Shown: positions 1-9,023, counted from the stretch's first letter. The stretch is 64,000 nucleotides of DNA from UBA2779 sp965232615 (GCA_965232615.1 OZ246985.1:1240001-1304000), one strand, 5' to 3'. The notes: generated from the sequence alone by a model not told the origin. A program made the numbers and translations.

Positions 1-2
1 GC

Positions 3-1133
3 AGGGATGCCTGGCTGCTCGCTGAATTTATTACCTACTACAATGCGGTTCATAGAGGTAACTTATCAGTAGTCCAGGAACGGTACAAAGAGCCGGTACG
101 CAGGGTATTGAGTACGGCCAAAATTGGTCTGGATACCCATTACTCCAACTGGCCTGGTCAAACCCAGATGCTCATCCCTTTACGCGGAGTAGGGGTACAG
201 AATCCAAAGATTGATACTGGAGCACTTTCAGAAGATGAAGTTATTGAAAATCTGCGCGAAAATGAAGATATGGGACTGGAGCCTCGGGAGGAAATGGTAG
301 AGTTAAGAGAAAAAGAACTCGATGAAGAACAGGAAGAGCTTGATAAAAAACGTGAAGAACTTGAAAAAAAGGATGAACAAATTACCAAAGATCTGCAAAG
401 ACTTCAGGAGAAGGAAGATGAAGATACAATAACATCAGCCGAGGTAGAAAAAAAGAACGAACTGGAGGAAGAAAAGGTAGCACTTGAGGAAGAGAAGAGA
501 ACTGTTGATGAAGAACAGAAAAAGATTGATGAACGTACAGATGATGTCATGGATATGCGCGCTGATATTGCTGAAGATAAGAATAAACAGCTGGCAAAGT
601 TGGATTCAACAGAAGAAAGACCTCCCAAAAATGAATCAAAACAATCAATCTGGTTTCTTACCGTCGACAATGATGGGAATGGAATTCCCTACGGAAGAGT
701 TGTAAAACACAATGTAGAAGCCGGGAAAAACATGGCAATCAGTGATGTGACATCTGTTCGAGGACGCTCCATCGTACTCTTATCCGATACTCTGGTAGTC
801 ATTGCGGGTAAATCGAGTGATACTACTCAGGTAAAACTCATGTTATTGGATAAGAACTCACTGGAAACGAAAAAGGAAGGTAACCATGAAGTGTTCCCTG
901 GCAGTTTGATGACAGTTCATGATAAAAGTATCTATTTGATAACATCAGAAAACGATGAGTGGCGATTGGGGAAATTCAATTTGGAGTTGGAAAGAACAGC
1001 CATAAGTCCTGTTGCAGTTGAACCATGGACTTCCATATTCATTGACAGGACAGATCTCTATGTTCAGGATTCTGATGGAGGCATCCTGCAGTTATCAATT
1101 TCCACTCTGGAGCAGGTCGATGGATTGGAGTAA
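3..1133 (+). CDS. P83/100 antigen family protein, 5' end outside window
   Basis: The frame is open from base 3, so the N-terminus lies off the left edge; an internal TTG at 108 could be mistaken for a start. The visible part has a conserved block (WPGQTQMLIPLRG, then IDTGALSEDEVIENLREN), a highly charged Glu/Lys-rich coiled coil over roughly residues 100-195 of the visible part, and a C-terminal region with beta-propeller-like short repeats (WFLTVDNDGNG). This arrangement matches the Borrelia P83/100 surface or periplasmic antigen family, which is restricted to spirochaetes. Its function is not established. It ends 8 bases before pyrBI. The family call rests on recalled motif similarity. Confidence 0.72.
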   Translation, partial: RDAWLLAEFITYYNAVHRGNLSVVQERYKEPVRRVLSTAKIGLDTHYSNWPGQTQMLIPLRGVGVQNPKIDTGALSEDEVIENLRENEDMGLEPREEMVELREKELDEEQEELDKKREELEKKDEQITKDLQRLQEKEDEDTITSAEVEKKNELEEEKVALEEEKRTVDEEQKKIDERTDDVMDMRADIAEDKNKQLAKLDSTEERPPKNESKQSIWFLTVDNDGNGIPYGRVVKHNVEAGKNMAISDVTSVRGRSIVLLSDTLVVIAGKSSDTTQVKLMLLDKNSLETKKEGNHEVFPGSLMTVHDKSIYLITSENDEWRLGKFNLELERTAISPVAVEPWTSIFIDRTDLYVQDSDGGILQLSISTLEQVDGLE

Positions 1134-1141
1134 GTCATAAG

Positions 1142-2728
1142 ATGCCTGATGGTCATCCTTTTCAGGGACGTACCCTTACCGTTGTATCCGACCTCAGTGT
1201 AGATGAACAGCGTTATCTTTACCAAAAAACTCATGAGTTCAAAACCGACTGGATGGCTGGAAAAAATCTTGATGCCTATCGCATAGCCAACCCGGAACTC
1301 AGTATATATCTCATGTTTCTGGAGAATTCCACACGCACTAAAGAATCATTTCGAAATGCAGTTAATTTTCACGATGTCAATCTGAACATTTTTGATGCCT
1401 CTTCATCATCGTTTGTTAAATCTGAAAGCCTCGTAGATACAGTGAAGATGCTTTTTGGATACAGTCGAAGCTCCATCTTCATCATGAGAACCCGAATGGA
1501 GGGTGTGTGCCGGGCTCTTGAAGAAGAGTTGAGAGATTATGCAGAAAAATCCAGACGGGAAGTCCCTATTTTCATCAATGCCGGTGATGGGCGGCATGAG
1601 CACCCGACACAGGAGTTTCTCGATGAATTCACATTCCTTGAACATCAAAACTGGGACTTCTCCTGCATACATCTTGCATTGATTGGAGATCTCAGACATG
1701 GACGTACGATTCATTCCAAAACTGATGGACTCAAGATATTCAACTCGGTAATCGTTGATCTGGTGGCCCCTGAGGAACTCTCCCTTCCCAAAAACTACAA
1801 AAGCAGAATGAAAGAAAATGGCTTTGAAATCAGGGAATGGCCGAGTATTGCTGAGTATATGAAATCCGGGGAAGTGTGCAGCAACTGGTACTTTACCCGG
1901 CTGCAGCTTGAACGTATGGGTGACGAGATAAAGGATAAGGAAGCCGAGTTGAGGCAGTCTGTCACATTTAACAGGAAATGGCTGACGAAGCTACCTGAAT
2001 CCACCCGCTTCTATCATCCCCTGCCCAGACACAGAAAAACACCTGTCATCCCTTCATTCCTTGATCGTACGCCATTAAACGGATGGGATAGTCAGAGTGT
2101 CAATGGCTACTTCACACGGGTCATTGAATTAGCGATGCTTGCAGGTCAAGTGGGCAGCGATTTCAACGGGCAGACAACAACTTCCAGAGACAATAACTCT
2201 CCATTTGTAACAAGAATAAAGGTGACTCGGAAAACTCATGTTAAAGATCGGTTCAAAGTAGGGATTAAGCCTGTGGAAAATGGTACCGTGATTGACCATA
2301 TTTCCCGAAACAGCTCTCCCCGGGAAATTTGGGATCGAATAGACAATATCCGCCGTATACTCAATCTTGATCTCCGGGGATCTCACGGTGTTTTTCATAC
2401 CACAGGCTCTTCTGACTCCTTCAAAGGCATCATGTCCCTCCCCGATGTTATGGAAATGAAGCCATACGAATTAAAAAAACTGGCTGCCGTATCGCCGAAT
2501 TGCACGGTCAATCTTATAGAAAACCACTCGGTAAAAGCCAAGTACCGCCTTGCCATGCCGCCAAGAATCTACAAGTTCTCTGAGATATCGTGTAAAAATC
2601 CTGATTGCATTACCTGGCCTGAAGCGTATCAGCACATTCCACCCTACTTCTACCGCAGCCATGACAACACATTTACCTGCAAGTACTGTGAAAGACGTCA
2701 TGAGTACAGCGATATCTGGGATATATAG
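1142..2728 (+). CDS. pyrBI: Aspartate carbamoyltransferase, catalytic and regulatory chains fused
   Basis: This cytosolic enzyme condenses carbamoyl phosphate and aspartate in pyrimidine synthesis. The catalytic domain (about residues 1-345) carries the carbamoyl-phosphate motif ENSTRTKESF (S63-T66), HPTQEF (154-159) and PLPRHRK. The C-terminal part (about 375-528) is a PyrI regulatory domain with four zinc-ligand cysteines, C484, C489, C513 and C516, spaced as in E. coli PyrI. At 528 aa it equals both chains together. Fused PyrBI proteins are known in some spirochaetes and Thermotoga. The fusion is continuous with no frameshift, and a nucleotide-responsive enzyme is likely. Confidence 0.93.
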   Translation: MPDGHPFQGRTLTVVSDLSVDEQRYLYQKTHEFKTDWMAGKNLDAYRIANPELSIYLMFLENSTRTKESFRNAVNFHDVNLNIFDASSSSFVKSESLVDTVKMLFGYSRSSIFIMRTRMEGVCRALEEELRDYAEKSRREVPIFINAGDGRHEHPTQEFLDEFTFLEHQNWDFSCIHLALIGDLRHGRTIHSKTDGLKIFNSVIVDLVAPEELSLPKNYKSRMKENGFEIREWPSIAEYMKSGEVCSNWYFTRLQLERMGDEIKDKEAELRQSVTFNRKWLTKLPESTRFYHPLPRHRKTPVIPSFLDRTPLNGWDSQSVNGYFTRVIELAMLAGQVGSDFNGQTTTSRDNNSPFVTRIKVTRKTHVKDRFKVGIKPVENGTVIDHISRNSSPREIWDRIDNIRRILNLDLRGSHGVFHTTGSSDSFKGIMSLPDVMEMKPYELKKLAAVSPNCTVNLIENHSVKAKYRLAMPPRIYKFSEISCKNPDCITWPEAYQHIPPYFYRSHDNTFTCKYCERRHEYSDIWDI

Positions 2729-2742
2729 GTGAATCTGACTTA

Positions 2743-3420
2743 ATGGCAACTTTGTATATGACCGCGACACCAATAGGGAATCTGGAAGATATTACCTACA
2801 GAGCCGTCCGGGTACTGGGAGGTGTGCCGGTAATTGCGGCTGAAGATACCCGTCAGACGCGGAAACTCCTGGAGCACTATGAAATTTCCCCATCCAGGCT
2901 TCTAAGCTGCCGTTCCCACAATGAAGAAAACAGTGCCCGGGGCATAGTGAAACTCTTAAACCAGGGAAATGATGTCGCTTATGTTTCCGATGCAGGAACC
3001 CCGTGCATAAGCGACCCCGGAAGTCGACTGGTTCGTATAGTGAGGGAATCCGGACATACCATAGTGCCACTGCCTGGTGTATCGGCGATAACAGCAGTGA
3101 TGAGCGTTGCCGGAATGGCCGCAAAAGGATTCATTTTTGAAGGATTCCTATCCCCGAAGAGTGGCAGACGGCGAAAACGACTCAAGGAACTATTGCAGAT
3201 TTCGATGGTATTCATACTCTATGAGTCTCCATTCCGTGTTATCAGTCTGCTTAAAGACTTTGAGGAGCTTGCACCAACGTGCAGAATCCTTATTGGCCGG
3301 GAAATAACAAAGAAATTTGAAGAATTTCTGTCAGGAACACCCCTGGAACTCTTGTCCAAACTCTCCAGAAGGAATACAATAAAAGGTGAGATTGTTCTCA
3401 TTGCAGACGAAGAGAAGTAG
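2743..3420 (+). CDS. rsmI: 16S rRNA (cytidine-1402-2'-O) methyltransferase RsmI
   Basis: SAM-dependent methylation of C1402 in the decoding site of 16S rRNA. The 225-aa protein opens with the tetrapyrrole-methylase-fold signature LYMTATPIGNLEDITYRA, followed by AEDTRQTRKLL, SDAGTPCISDPG and LPGVSAITAVMS, which are the typical RsmI blocks. Length is slightly short of the usual 270-290 aa because the small C-terminal helical domain is missing. It follows pyrBI by 14 bases and is probably cotranscribed. Confidence 0.92.
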   Translation: MATLYMTATPIGNLEDITYRAVRVLGGVPVIAAEDTRQTRKLLEHYEISPSRLLSCRSHNEENSARGIVKLLNQGNDVAYVSDAGTPCISDPGSRLVRIVRESGHTIVPLPGVSAITAVMSVAGMAAKGFIFEGFLSPKSGRRRKRLKELLQISMVFILYESPFRVISLLKDFEELAPTCRILIGREITKKFEEFLSGTPLELLSKLSRRNTIKGEIVLIADEEK

Positions 3421-3461
3421 TGTTTTTCATGGAATAATGTTACTTTTTCTTATAGAGTCAG

Positions 3462-3488
3462 TTATCATTACAGGCCCATTGCCGATAC
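3462..3488 (+). promoter_or_regulatory. Candidate sigma-28 (FliA) promoter of flgM
   Basis: GCCGATAC at 3481-3488 matches seven of eight bases of the sigma-28 -10 element GCCGATAA and lies 28 bases before the flgM start. The -35 position (TTATCATT, 3462-3469, 11-base spacer) is a poor match to TAAAGTTT. Placement before an anti-sigma-28 gene makes biological sense, but GCCGATA also occurs by chance inside coding sequence in this window. Confidence 0.35.
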
Positions 3489-3516
3489 TCTAAATGAATC
3501 GGAGTTAGGAGCACAC

Positions 3517-3801
3517 ATGACCATTGACAGGCTGGGATCGATTGATCCCGTCGCCAGAATTAACAAAAAAAATAACCCAGACAAGGTGAAAAAGCAGGTT
3601 TCTCCTGATTCAGTAGCGGTATCCGAAGAAGCAAGACGTTCTGCCGCCTTGCAGCAAACCGTTGACATAGTCCGGGCAACTCCCGATGTCCGCATGGATA
3701 GAGTGGAAGAAGTTAAGAATAAACTGCAGGACCCCAACTATATGGACGATGCTGTAATTAAGGCCGTGGCTGATGAGATCCTGGATGCGTTTGGAGTCTG
3801 A
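3517..3801 (+). CDS. flgM: Anti-sigma-28 factor FlgM
   Basis: FlgM binds and inhibits the flagellar sigma factor FliA until the hook is finished. The 94-aa protein has a disordered N-terminal half and the conserved C-terminal sigma-binding helices: VAVSEEARRSAALQQ, then VRATPDVRMDRVEEVKNKL, ending AVADEILDAFGV. The start ATG follows GGAG at 3500-3503, though the spacing is long. It stands about 39 kb from the main flagellar operon in this window. Spirochaete filaments are periplasmic, so how FlgM would be exported is unclear from sequence alone. Confidence 0.88.
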   Translation: MTIDRLGSIDPVARINKKNNPDKVKKQVSPDSVAVSEEARRSAALQQTVDIVRATPDVRMDRVEEVKNKLQDPNYMDDAVIKAVADEILDAFGV

Positions 3802-3888
3802 CAGCAGAACCTGTGTTATGAATCAACTTCAGTCTATGCTTGAATGCTCTGGAGATCAGCAATATTCACATTTTGAACTGCACACCGC

Positions 3889-4056
3889 CCAGGAGTCTGT
3901 CGGACTTACGCCTCACGGCTTAATTTTTGCCCTTTGTTCCTGCTGCTATGTTACTAAAATACTCACGTAGCCCGGATATGCTCCGTTTTGTTGCCTTGCA
4001 TCAGGAAAAAATCATCAAAAATCGCCTCGAAGTCTTAGAGTCCGACAGACTCCTGG
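3889..4056. repeat. 168-bp MITE-like element with 18-bp terminal inverted repeats
   Basis: The ends CCAGGAGTCTGTCGGACT (3889-3906) and AGTCCGACAGACTCCTGG (4039-4056) are perfect inverted repeats. The interior (about 3920-4020), read on the minus strand, aligns with the core of the other repeat family in this window (for example 26660-26745): the stretch around ACGTGAG, CATTTTGACAACGCAGTAGC and GATACAAGGCGGCAAAAGCGG is recognisable. No intact transposase is present, so it would be mobilised in trans. It fills most of the 361-base gap between flgM and the methyltransferase gene. Short open frames on either side (3823-3888 and 4057-4163) may be remains of an interrupted small gene, but I cannot identify it. 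Confidence 0.7.
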
Positions 4057-4162
4057 AAAATCACTCACGTTTTGATCTTGAATCAAAGACCTCAAAACAG
4101 CATGAATCTGATGATTATCGACTGAAAAAACTGATGCATAATGGATTCTCTGGGATAACCTG

Positions 4163-4968
4163 ATGAAAAATCTCAGGAAACTGGCATCATTGCCAGAAGG
4201 TCACACGTCAGCGCAAGACTGTGCTGATCATTCGGAATTTTGAAGCCAGCATCGCGTATGGAGAACTCATTGATTCATCCTTTTTGAAAGATCTTCTTCG
4301 ACTTATTCAGGAAGATGACGCATGGATTGAAGAAATAAAAGAACAAGCCTCCCACGTTCGGGAATCTCTCAACCTTTCTCCTTTAGTTTCCATCTACCGG
4401 GAACTCAATAATCTCAGGCACAGTATGCTGAATGCTCTGGAAAAAGACTGGGCTGACTGGGATGCACAATATCCACGCGATGGATTCCCCGGGACAGGAA
4501 GAATTAAGTCCAGTGTCCTCGGACGGGTGTACCTTGATGATCTGCGGAGCCCATTCAATGTCGGTTCCATTGCACGAACCGCCCAGGCCTTTGGTATCGA
4601 GAAGATATGGATTTCTCCCGACTGCGTTTCTCTGGATCATCAGCGAGCCCGACGAAGCGCGATGTTGTATGGTGAAGGAGTCCCATGGTCAGTGAAGGAA
4701 ATGAATGAACTGACCTCAGAAGATTGTGGAATAATCTATGCTCTTGAAACCGGCGGCATAGACATTTCGGAATTTAGATTTCCTGAGACGGGAACGGTTA
4801 TACTTGGTTCAGAAGAACTGGGAGTTTCGCCCCCTCTGATGAACAGAGCTGTTGCCGGGGGGTGGTATAGTGAGCATATCCCTTCCCGGTCCTAAAGCTT
4901 CCCTCAATGTGGGAGTGGCCTTTGGTATTCTGATGAATAGCTGGTGTATGGCTTATCAGGATCATTAA
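4163..4968 (+). pseudogene. TrmH/SpoU-family RNA methyltransferase with two apparent frameshifts
   Basis: SPOUT-fold 2'-O-methyltransferase of tRNA or rRNA. The central frame (from about 4200) contains motif 1 (LDDLRSPFNVGSIARTA) and motif 2 (ILGSEELGVSPPLM). The N-terminus, MKNLRKLASLPEG, is read from ATG 4163 in another frame; joining it to TRQRKTVLIIRNFE needs a one-base shift near 4196-4210. The C-terminal motif 3 (SLPGPKASLNVGVAFGIL) is again out of frame, beyond a G6 run at 4856-4861 where G5 would restore it, ending at the stop at 4968. Either two indel errors or real inactivation; the coding signal is otherwise intact, which slightly favours error or recent decay. A frame starting at GTG 4221 covers only the middle. 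Confidence 0.75.
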
Positions 4969-5034
4969 GTGGGCCCGGAAGAAATCCAGCCATATACAGT
5001 GGACTCAATCCTTATCTGACAATAAGATGAATAC

Positions 5035-6999
5035 ATGATCAATATGGGTTACGTCAGAGTTGCCACCGTCATTCCCAGGGTGAAGCCTGCTGCGACACGA
5101 GACAATGCCGATGCCATAATTCATAGTTTTCAAGATGCATGTGAGGATGGGGCAGATTTTGTTCTCTTCCCGGAACTTGCGGTAACGGGTTACTCCTGTG
5201 GAGATTTATTTTTCCAGTCACAACTTCTTAAATCGGCAGAGGATGAGGCCATGCGTATTATTGACGAGACTTCAGCCCGGAGTGCTTTGATGGCTTTTGG
5301 TCTACCACTTCCCCGGAAGGGAAGGCTTTACAACGTGGCTGTTGTGGTAAGAGGCGGCAATTCCATCCTTGGCATAGTCCCAAAAACCTACATCCCCAAT
5401 TCCCGTGAGTACTATGAAAATCGCTGGTTCACTTCAGGGGATGAAGCTCAATTTGACGAGGTTAGTTTTGCCGGCCAGAAAGTACCATTTGGTCCCAACC
5501 TGCTCTTCCAGCATGAGAACAACAGACAGGCAAGTTTCGCTGTAGAAATATGTGAAGATCTCTGGGTACCTGTTCCCCCATCATCCAGACATGCCATGGC
5601 CGGTGCCCAGTTGATTTTCAATATGTCGGCCAGCAATGAACTGGTTGGCAAGGCCGATTATCGCCGCAGCCTTGTATCCCAACAATCGGCCCGATGCCTC
5701 TGTAGCTACGTGTATGTTTCAGCTGGTACAGGAGAATCCACGACTGATACAGTTTTCGGTGGTCATGCGCTGATTGCCGAGAATGGGTGCATCCTGTCTG
5801 AATCCAGACGATTTCAAACCGAATCGGACATGATTCTGGCCGATGTCGATACAGAGTTACTGGATCATGAACGACGGGTTTCACAAACTTTTGGGGTAGC
5901 ATCACAGAAAGAACTCAAGGACCGGCCATATCGCAGCATATATTTCAGCGGACGGGTTCAGAAGAACAATACTGACCATGGTCCTGAACTTCGCCCAGTT
6001 AATCCACATCCATTTGTCCCTGCCAATCCTGATGAACGAGAAGCACGATGCCATGAAATATCTGTCATCCAGTTGACAGGTCTTGCCGTCCGCATGGAAC
6101 ATGCCGGAATAACAAATGCTGTAATCGGCCTCTCTGGCGGTCTGGATTCCACTTTGGCCCTTTTGGTAACTTTGCAGGCATTCCAGAGCCTGTCCTACCC
6201 CCTTGAGGGAATTCATGCCATCACCATGCCGGGATTCGGAACAAGCAGCCGTACTTTGAACAATGTAAAAAAACTCTGCACAGGTTTGGGTCTCTCACTG
6301 AAAACCATCGATATTCGAGACACATGTACGGCTCAGATGAAGGAATTGGGCCATTCTGGAAAACCGGTTGATATTGCTTATGAAAACATCCAGGCCCGCT
6401 ACCGGATGGCAATACTGATGAATCAAGCTAATATGTTAAATGGTCTTGTCGTTGGTACAGGTGATCTTTCGGAATTGGCTCTGGGCTGGTGTACCTACAA
6501 TGGCGACCACATGTCCATGTACGCTGTCAATGCCGGCGTGCCCAAAACTCTGGTAAAGTACCTGATAAACTGGGCTGCTGAGAACTGGGCTTCACCAGAG
6601 GTGAAGCCTATCCTTCAAGACATCCTGGATACTCCAGTTTCGCCGGAGCTTCTCCCTCCGGACGACAATGGCGAGATTGTCCAGAAAACAGAGGAGACCA
6701 TTGGACCATACGAGCTTCATGATTTTTTTCTTTTTCACTGTATACGCCATGGTTTCGGTCCTGTAAAGATACTGAGAATGGCTGAACGTGCCTTCGTCGA
6801 TGTTTACGATACACAAACCCTCATGAAATGGCTTGGATCGTTTTACAGACGTTTCTTCTCTCAACAGTTCAAGCGCTCCTGTATGCCGGATGGGCCGAAG
6901 GTGGGTACTCTGGCTCTTTCCCCACGGGGGGATTGGCGTATGCCATCAGATGCGGATGTTCAATTATGGCTTAAGGAGTTGGAATCGTACTCGCCCTGA
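5035..6999 (+). CDS. nadE: Glutamine-dependent NAD+ synthetase
   Basis: Last step of NAD synthesis: amidation of nicotinate adenine dinucleotide using ammonia from glutamine. Residues 1 to about 290 form a nitrilase-type glutaminase domain with the triad E47 (FPELAVTGYS), K117 (PKTYIPN) and C173 (EICEDLWVP). From about 340 comes the ATP-pyrophosphatase synthetase domain with the PP-loop GLSGGLDSTLAL (SGGLDS, 367-372) and GTGDLSELALGWCTYNGDH. The 654-aa length is normal for the long two-domain type. Start could be M1 or M4; no strong ribosome-binding site is visible. Confidence 0.94.
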   Translation: MINMGYVRVATVIPRVKPAATRDNADAIIHSFQDACEDGADFVLFPELAVTGYSCGDLFFQSQLLKSAEDEAMRIIDETSARSALMAFGLPLPRKGRLYNVAVVVRGGNSILGIVPKTYIPNSREYYENRWFTSGDEAQFDEVSFAGQKVPFGPNLLFQHENNRQASFAVEICEDLWVPVPPSSRHAMAGAQLIFNMSASNELVGKADYRRSLVSQQSARCLCSYVYVSAGTGESTTDTVFGGHALIAENGCILSESRRFQTESDMILADVDTELLDHERRVSQTFGVASQKELKDRPYRSIYFSGRVQKNNTDHGPELRPVNPHPFVPANPDEREARCHEISVIQLTGLAVRMEHAGITNAVIGLSGGLDSTLALLVTLQAFQSLSYPLEGIHAITMPGFGTSSRTLNNVKKLCTGLGLSLKTIDIRDTCTAQMKELGHSGKPVDIAYENIQARYRMAILMNQANMLNGLVVGTGDLSELALGWCTYNGDHMSMYAVNAGVPKTLVKYLINWAAENWASPEVKPILQDILDTPVSPELLPPDDNGEIVQKTEETIGPYELHDFFLFHCIRHGFGPVKILRMAERAFVDVYDTQTLMKWLGSFYRRFFSQQFKRSCMPDGPKVGTLALSPRGDWRMPSDADVQLWLKELESYSP

Positions 7000-7026
7000 A
7001 AAACAGCCCTGTTCAGTCGACCCGGG

Positions 7027-8271
7027 TTAAAAACCCTGTTCCATGCTGGGAACCGGCAGGCGCAGCTTCTGATCCAGGGAAGACAGCAATGCATCCGGGG
7101 CCTGGATATTCCCTGTCGCGGCCAAACCCGACGCAGGAACAACACCGAAGATGAGCCGTGTAAAATCATTGACTGACGCCCGCATCAGTGGCAAACCCTC
7201 TTTCTTACCGGATCCGGCAGCAGAACCTTCCCCGCCCATGGTGATGTTCCAGTCGCCCCCTATCCCTCGCCAGGAGGAATCGGCTTCCAGAAAGGACTTA
7301 ATGGGATCACTGAGCTCCAGGTTGAAACTGATTTCACCTTCAAACAACTTCAGCGGTGCCAGACACTGGTTCATATCGAGAATGCGGATTTGCTGGTCAG
7401 CTATGGCCACAATGCCAGTTCTATAGCTGCTACCACTGGAAATTTCCTGGCTACGTAAAGGCCGTATCATCAGATCCTGTAGCTGTATACCCCAGGGTTC
7501 GTCCATTTTGATCATATTGATCTGGTCACCAAAACTCTTCAGCAGGGATAATAGTTCAATCAAACCTGAAAAATTCTCAAAAACAAGCCAGCTCACTACA
7601 TAAGGCCCATTTTCCTCTCCTCTGGGTTCAATCCATACGTGATGGGTCAGTCGACCCGCATCGTTCTCAAAACCCAGACCAAAGCTGTTTTCCAACTCTG
7701 CTATCGAAAGGGACAGGTAACCTTCATGAACGATCTTCACCAGACCGTGATGAAAATGCCGTTCACGAATATTAGCCGTGATACGGGATACATCCTTCCT
7801 GCCTAACCGTATCGGAGTACGGGTTAAGCGGGGTACGTTAAGATTGAGAGGATCAAGCGACACCGAATGTCTGTAAGGAAAAGTGCCGAAACCAAATCTG
7901 TCATAATAACCTTGATCAAAAATACCCAGGGCGGCGAATGCCTCCCCCGACTCCCCAGCACGTATTACGGCTCTGGCGGTCATTTGTCCGGCTGCACCCA
8001 AACGCCGGACGGGCCTGCTTGCGGCGACACTGGTTACAGCACTCAGGGATAGTTCGGTGTCCAGCATGGCAATAGTTCCCGTGTGAGTGGTAACCAGACA
8101 CTCGGCTTCCCCACCGCTGAGGGCGACTTCTGCATCCGAACAGTCAAGGAAGGCCCGATAGGAAGGCAGAATATTCTTGTTCTTTCCCAGAAGGTCCATC
8201 CAGCCGCATTCTTCCCATATCCGGCAGACAGCCTCTTCATCTGTATCAGGTATATAACGTCGAAATTCCAT
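7027..8271 (-). CDS. Eis-like GNAT acetyltransferase with SCP2-type C-terminal domain
   Basis: The 414-aa protein has the Eis layout: an N-terminal GNAT domain with the acetyl-CoA loop region VRRLGAAGQMTARAVIRAGE and the following ALGIFDQGYYDRFGFG block typical of Eis proteins, a second degenerate GNAT region, and a C-terminal SCP2-like domain (about residues 310-405) containing WNITMGGEG and ASVNDFTRLIFG. Eis enzymes acetylate amines, including aminoglycosides and lysine side chains; the substrate here is unknown. It runs convergent to nadE, with 27 bases between the two stops. Confidence 0.8.
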   Translation of the reverse strand: MEFRRYIPDTDEEAVCRIWEECGWMDLLGKNKNILPSYRAFLDCSDAEVALSGGEAECLVTTHTGTIAMLDTELSLSAVTSVAASRPVRRLGAAGQMTARAVIRAGESGEAFAALGIFDQGYYDRFGFGTFPYRHSVSLDPLNLNVPRLTRTPIRLGRKDVSRITANIRERHFHHGLVKIVHEGYLSLSIAELENSFGLGFENDAGRLTHHVWIEPRGEENGPYVVSWLVFENFSGLIELLSLLKSFGDQINMIKMDEPWGIQLQDLMIRPLRSQEISSGSSYRTGIVAIADQQIRILDMNQCLAPLKLFEGEISFNLELSDPIKSFLEADSSWRGIGGDWNITMGGEGSAAGSGKKEGLPLMRASVNDFTRLIFGVVPASGLAATGNIQAPDALLSSLDQKLRLPVPSMEQGF

Positions 8272-8356
8272 GGAGGGCAGTTTAGCATGGAATCTGTTCC
8301 AAAAGTAAGCATCCGGTCCGAAGGATGTTTTGATCAGTCTGATGGATTAAAACATA

Positions 8357-8613
8357 GGGCACCTCAAAAAAACCATTGAGTTCTTGACTCAATCTTTTCT
8401 GCCGCTACTGCGTTGTCAAAATGCTCACGTAAACAGGTGCGTACCGCAGGAGCAAAGCTCCGAGGAACGCACCGCCATCCGCAACAGGTGCGTACCGCAG
8501 GAGCAAAGCTCCGAGGAACGCACCGCCATCCACAACAGGTGCGTACCGCAGGAGCAAAGCTCCGAGGAACGCACCGCCATCCGCAACAGGTGCGTACCGC
8601 AGAGGTTTTTTAG
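8357..8613 (-). repeat. Hairpin-cassette repeat element, about four tandem cassettes
   Basis: It begins with the terminal sequence GGGCACCTC(A)AAAAAACC at 8357 and reads as the reverse of the element at 26624. A hairpin cassette (AACAGGTGCGTACCGCAGGA and onward) is repeated with a 51-base period at 8432, 8483 and 8534; the fourth, at 8585, is cut short and joined to AGGTTTTTTAG. The cassette folds as GGTGCGT/ACGCACC outer arms and GGAGC/GCTCC inner arms around AAA. The 51-base period is a multiple of three, so spurious open frames cross it on both strands. Confidence 0.8.
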
Positions 8614-8634
8614 CTGAGGATACCACAGGTATTA

Positions 8635-8790
8635 TCATACCGCAATCAGGGATATGTCATTGAGCAAAGCTCCGAGGATATCCGCTTTGCGTGTTATCTC
8701 CTTATGTACAGCTCTTATACGGGGCATTGAAAGATCTCTCTTCTGGAGAATCCCGCAAAGAGCTTTAATCCGCCAGTAATCTATTCCCAC
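8635..8790 (-). pseudogene. Gene fragment of unknown function between two repeat copies
   Basis: On the minus strand, 51 codons are open from about 8790 to a stop at 8635-8637 and read like real protein (VGIDYWRIKALCGILQ, then MPRIRAVHKEITRKADILG). The upstream side abuts the repeat starting near 8797, which probably removed the 5' part. I do not recognise the family. One stretch, the rc of 8672-8687, also resembles part of the repeat hairpin (GAGCAAAGCTCCGAGGA), so a repeat-derived origin is possible. Confidence 0.35.
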
Positions 8791-8797
8791 ATAATTG

Positions 8798-8922
8798 GTT
8801 GGCGGTGCGTTCCTCGGAGCTTTGCTCCTGCGGTACGCACCTGTTTACGTGAGCATTTTGACAACGCAGCAGCGAGGAAAAAGATCAAGCCAAAAACGAA
8901 ATAAGGTTTATTAGAGGTGCCC
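8798..8922 (+). repeat. Hairpin-cassette repeat element, left-truncated, one cassette
   Basis: It contains one cassette (GGCGGTGCGTTCCTCGGAGC and so on), then CGTGAGCATTTTGACAACGC, and the right end TTTATTAGAGGTGCCC. The left terminal sequence is missing. It is inverted with respect to the copy at 8357-8613, so the two enclose the gene fragment at 8635-8790. Confidence 0.78.
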
Positions 8923-9023
8923 CATAGTATATTAATTCTTTTGATGGAAGCGATTGTTTGATCCATCAAGCTTTCTGACACAATATACTCTTCACAATAA
9001 TTGCATGTTGAGGGAATGCTTTA

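Noticed and set aside
6920..6935. G6 run in nadE as another possible frameshift
   Set aside because: The frame is continuous through it and the protein has normal length and C-terminus.
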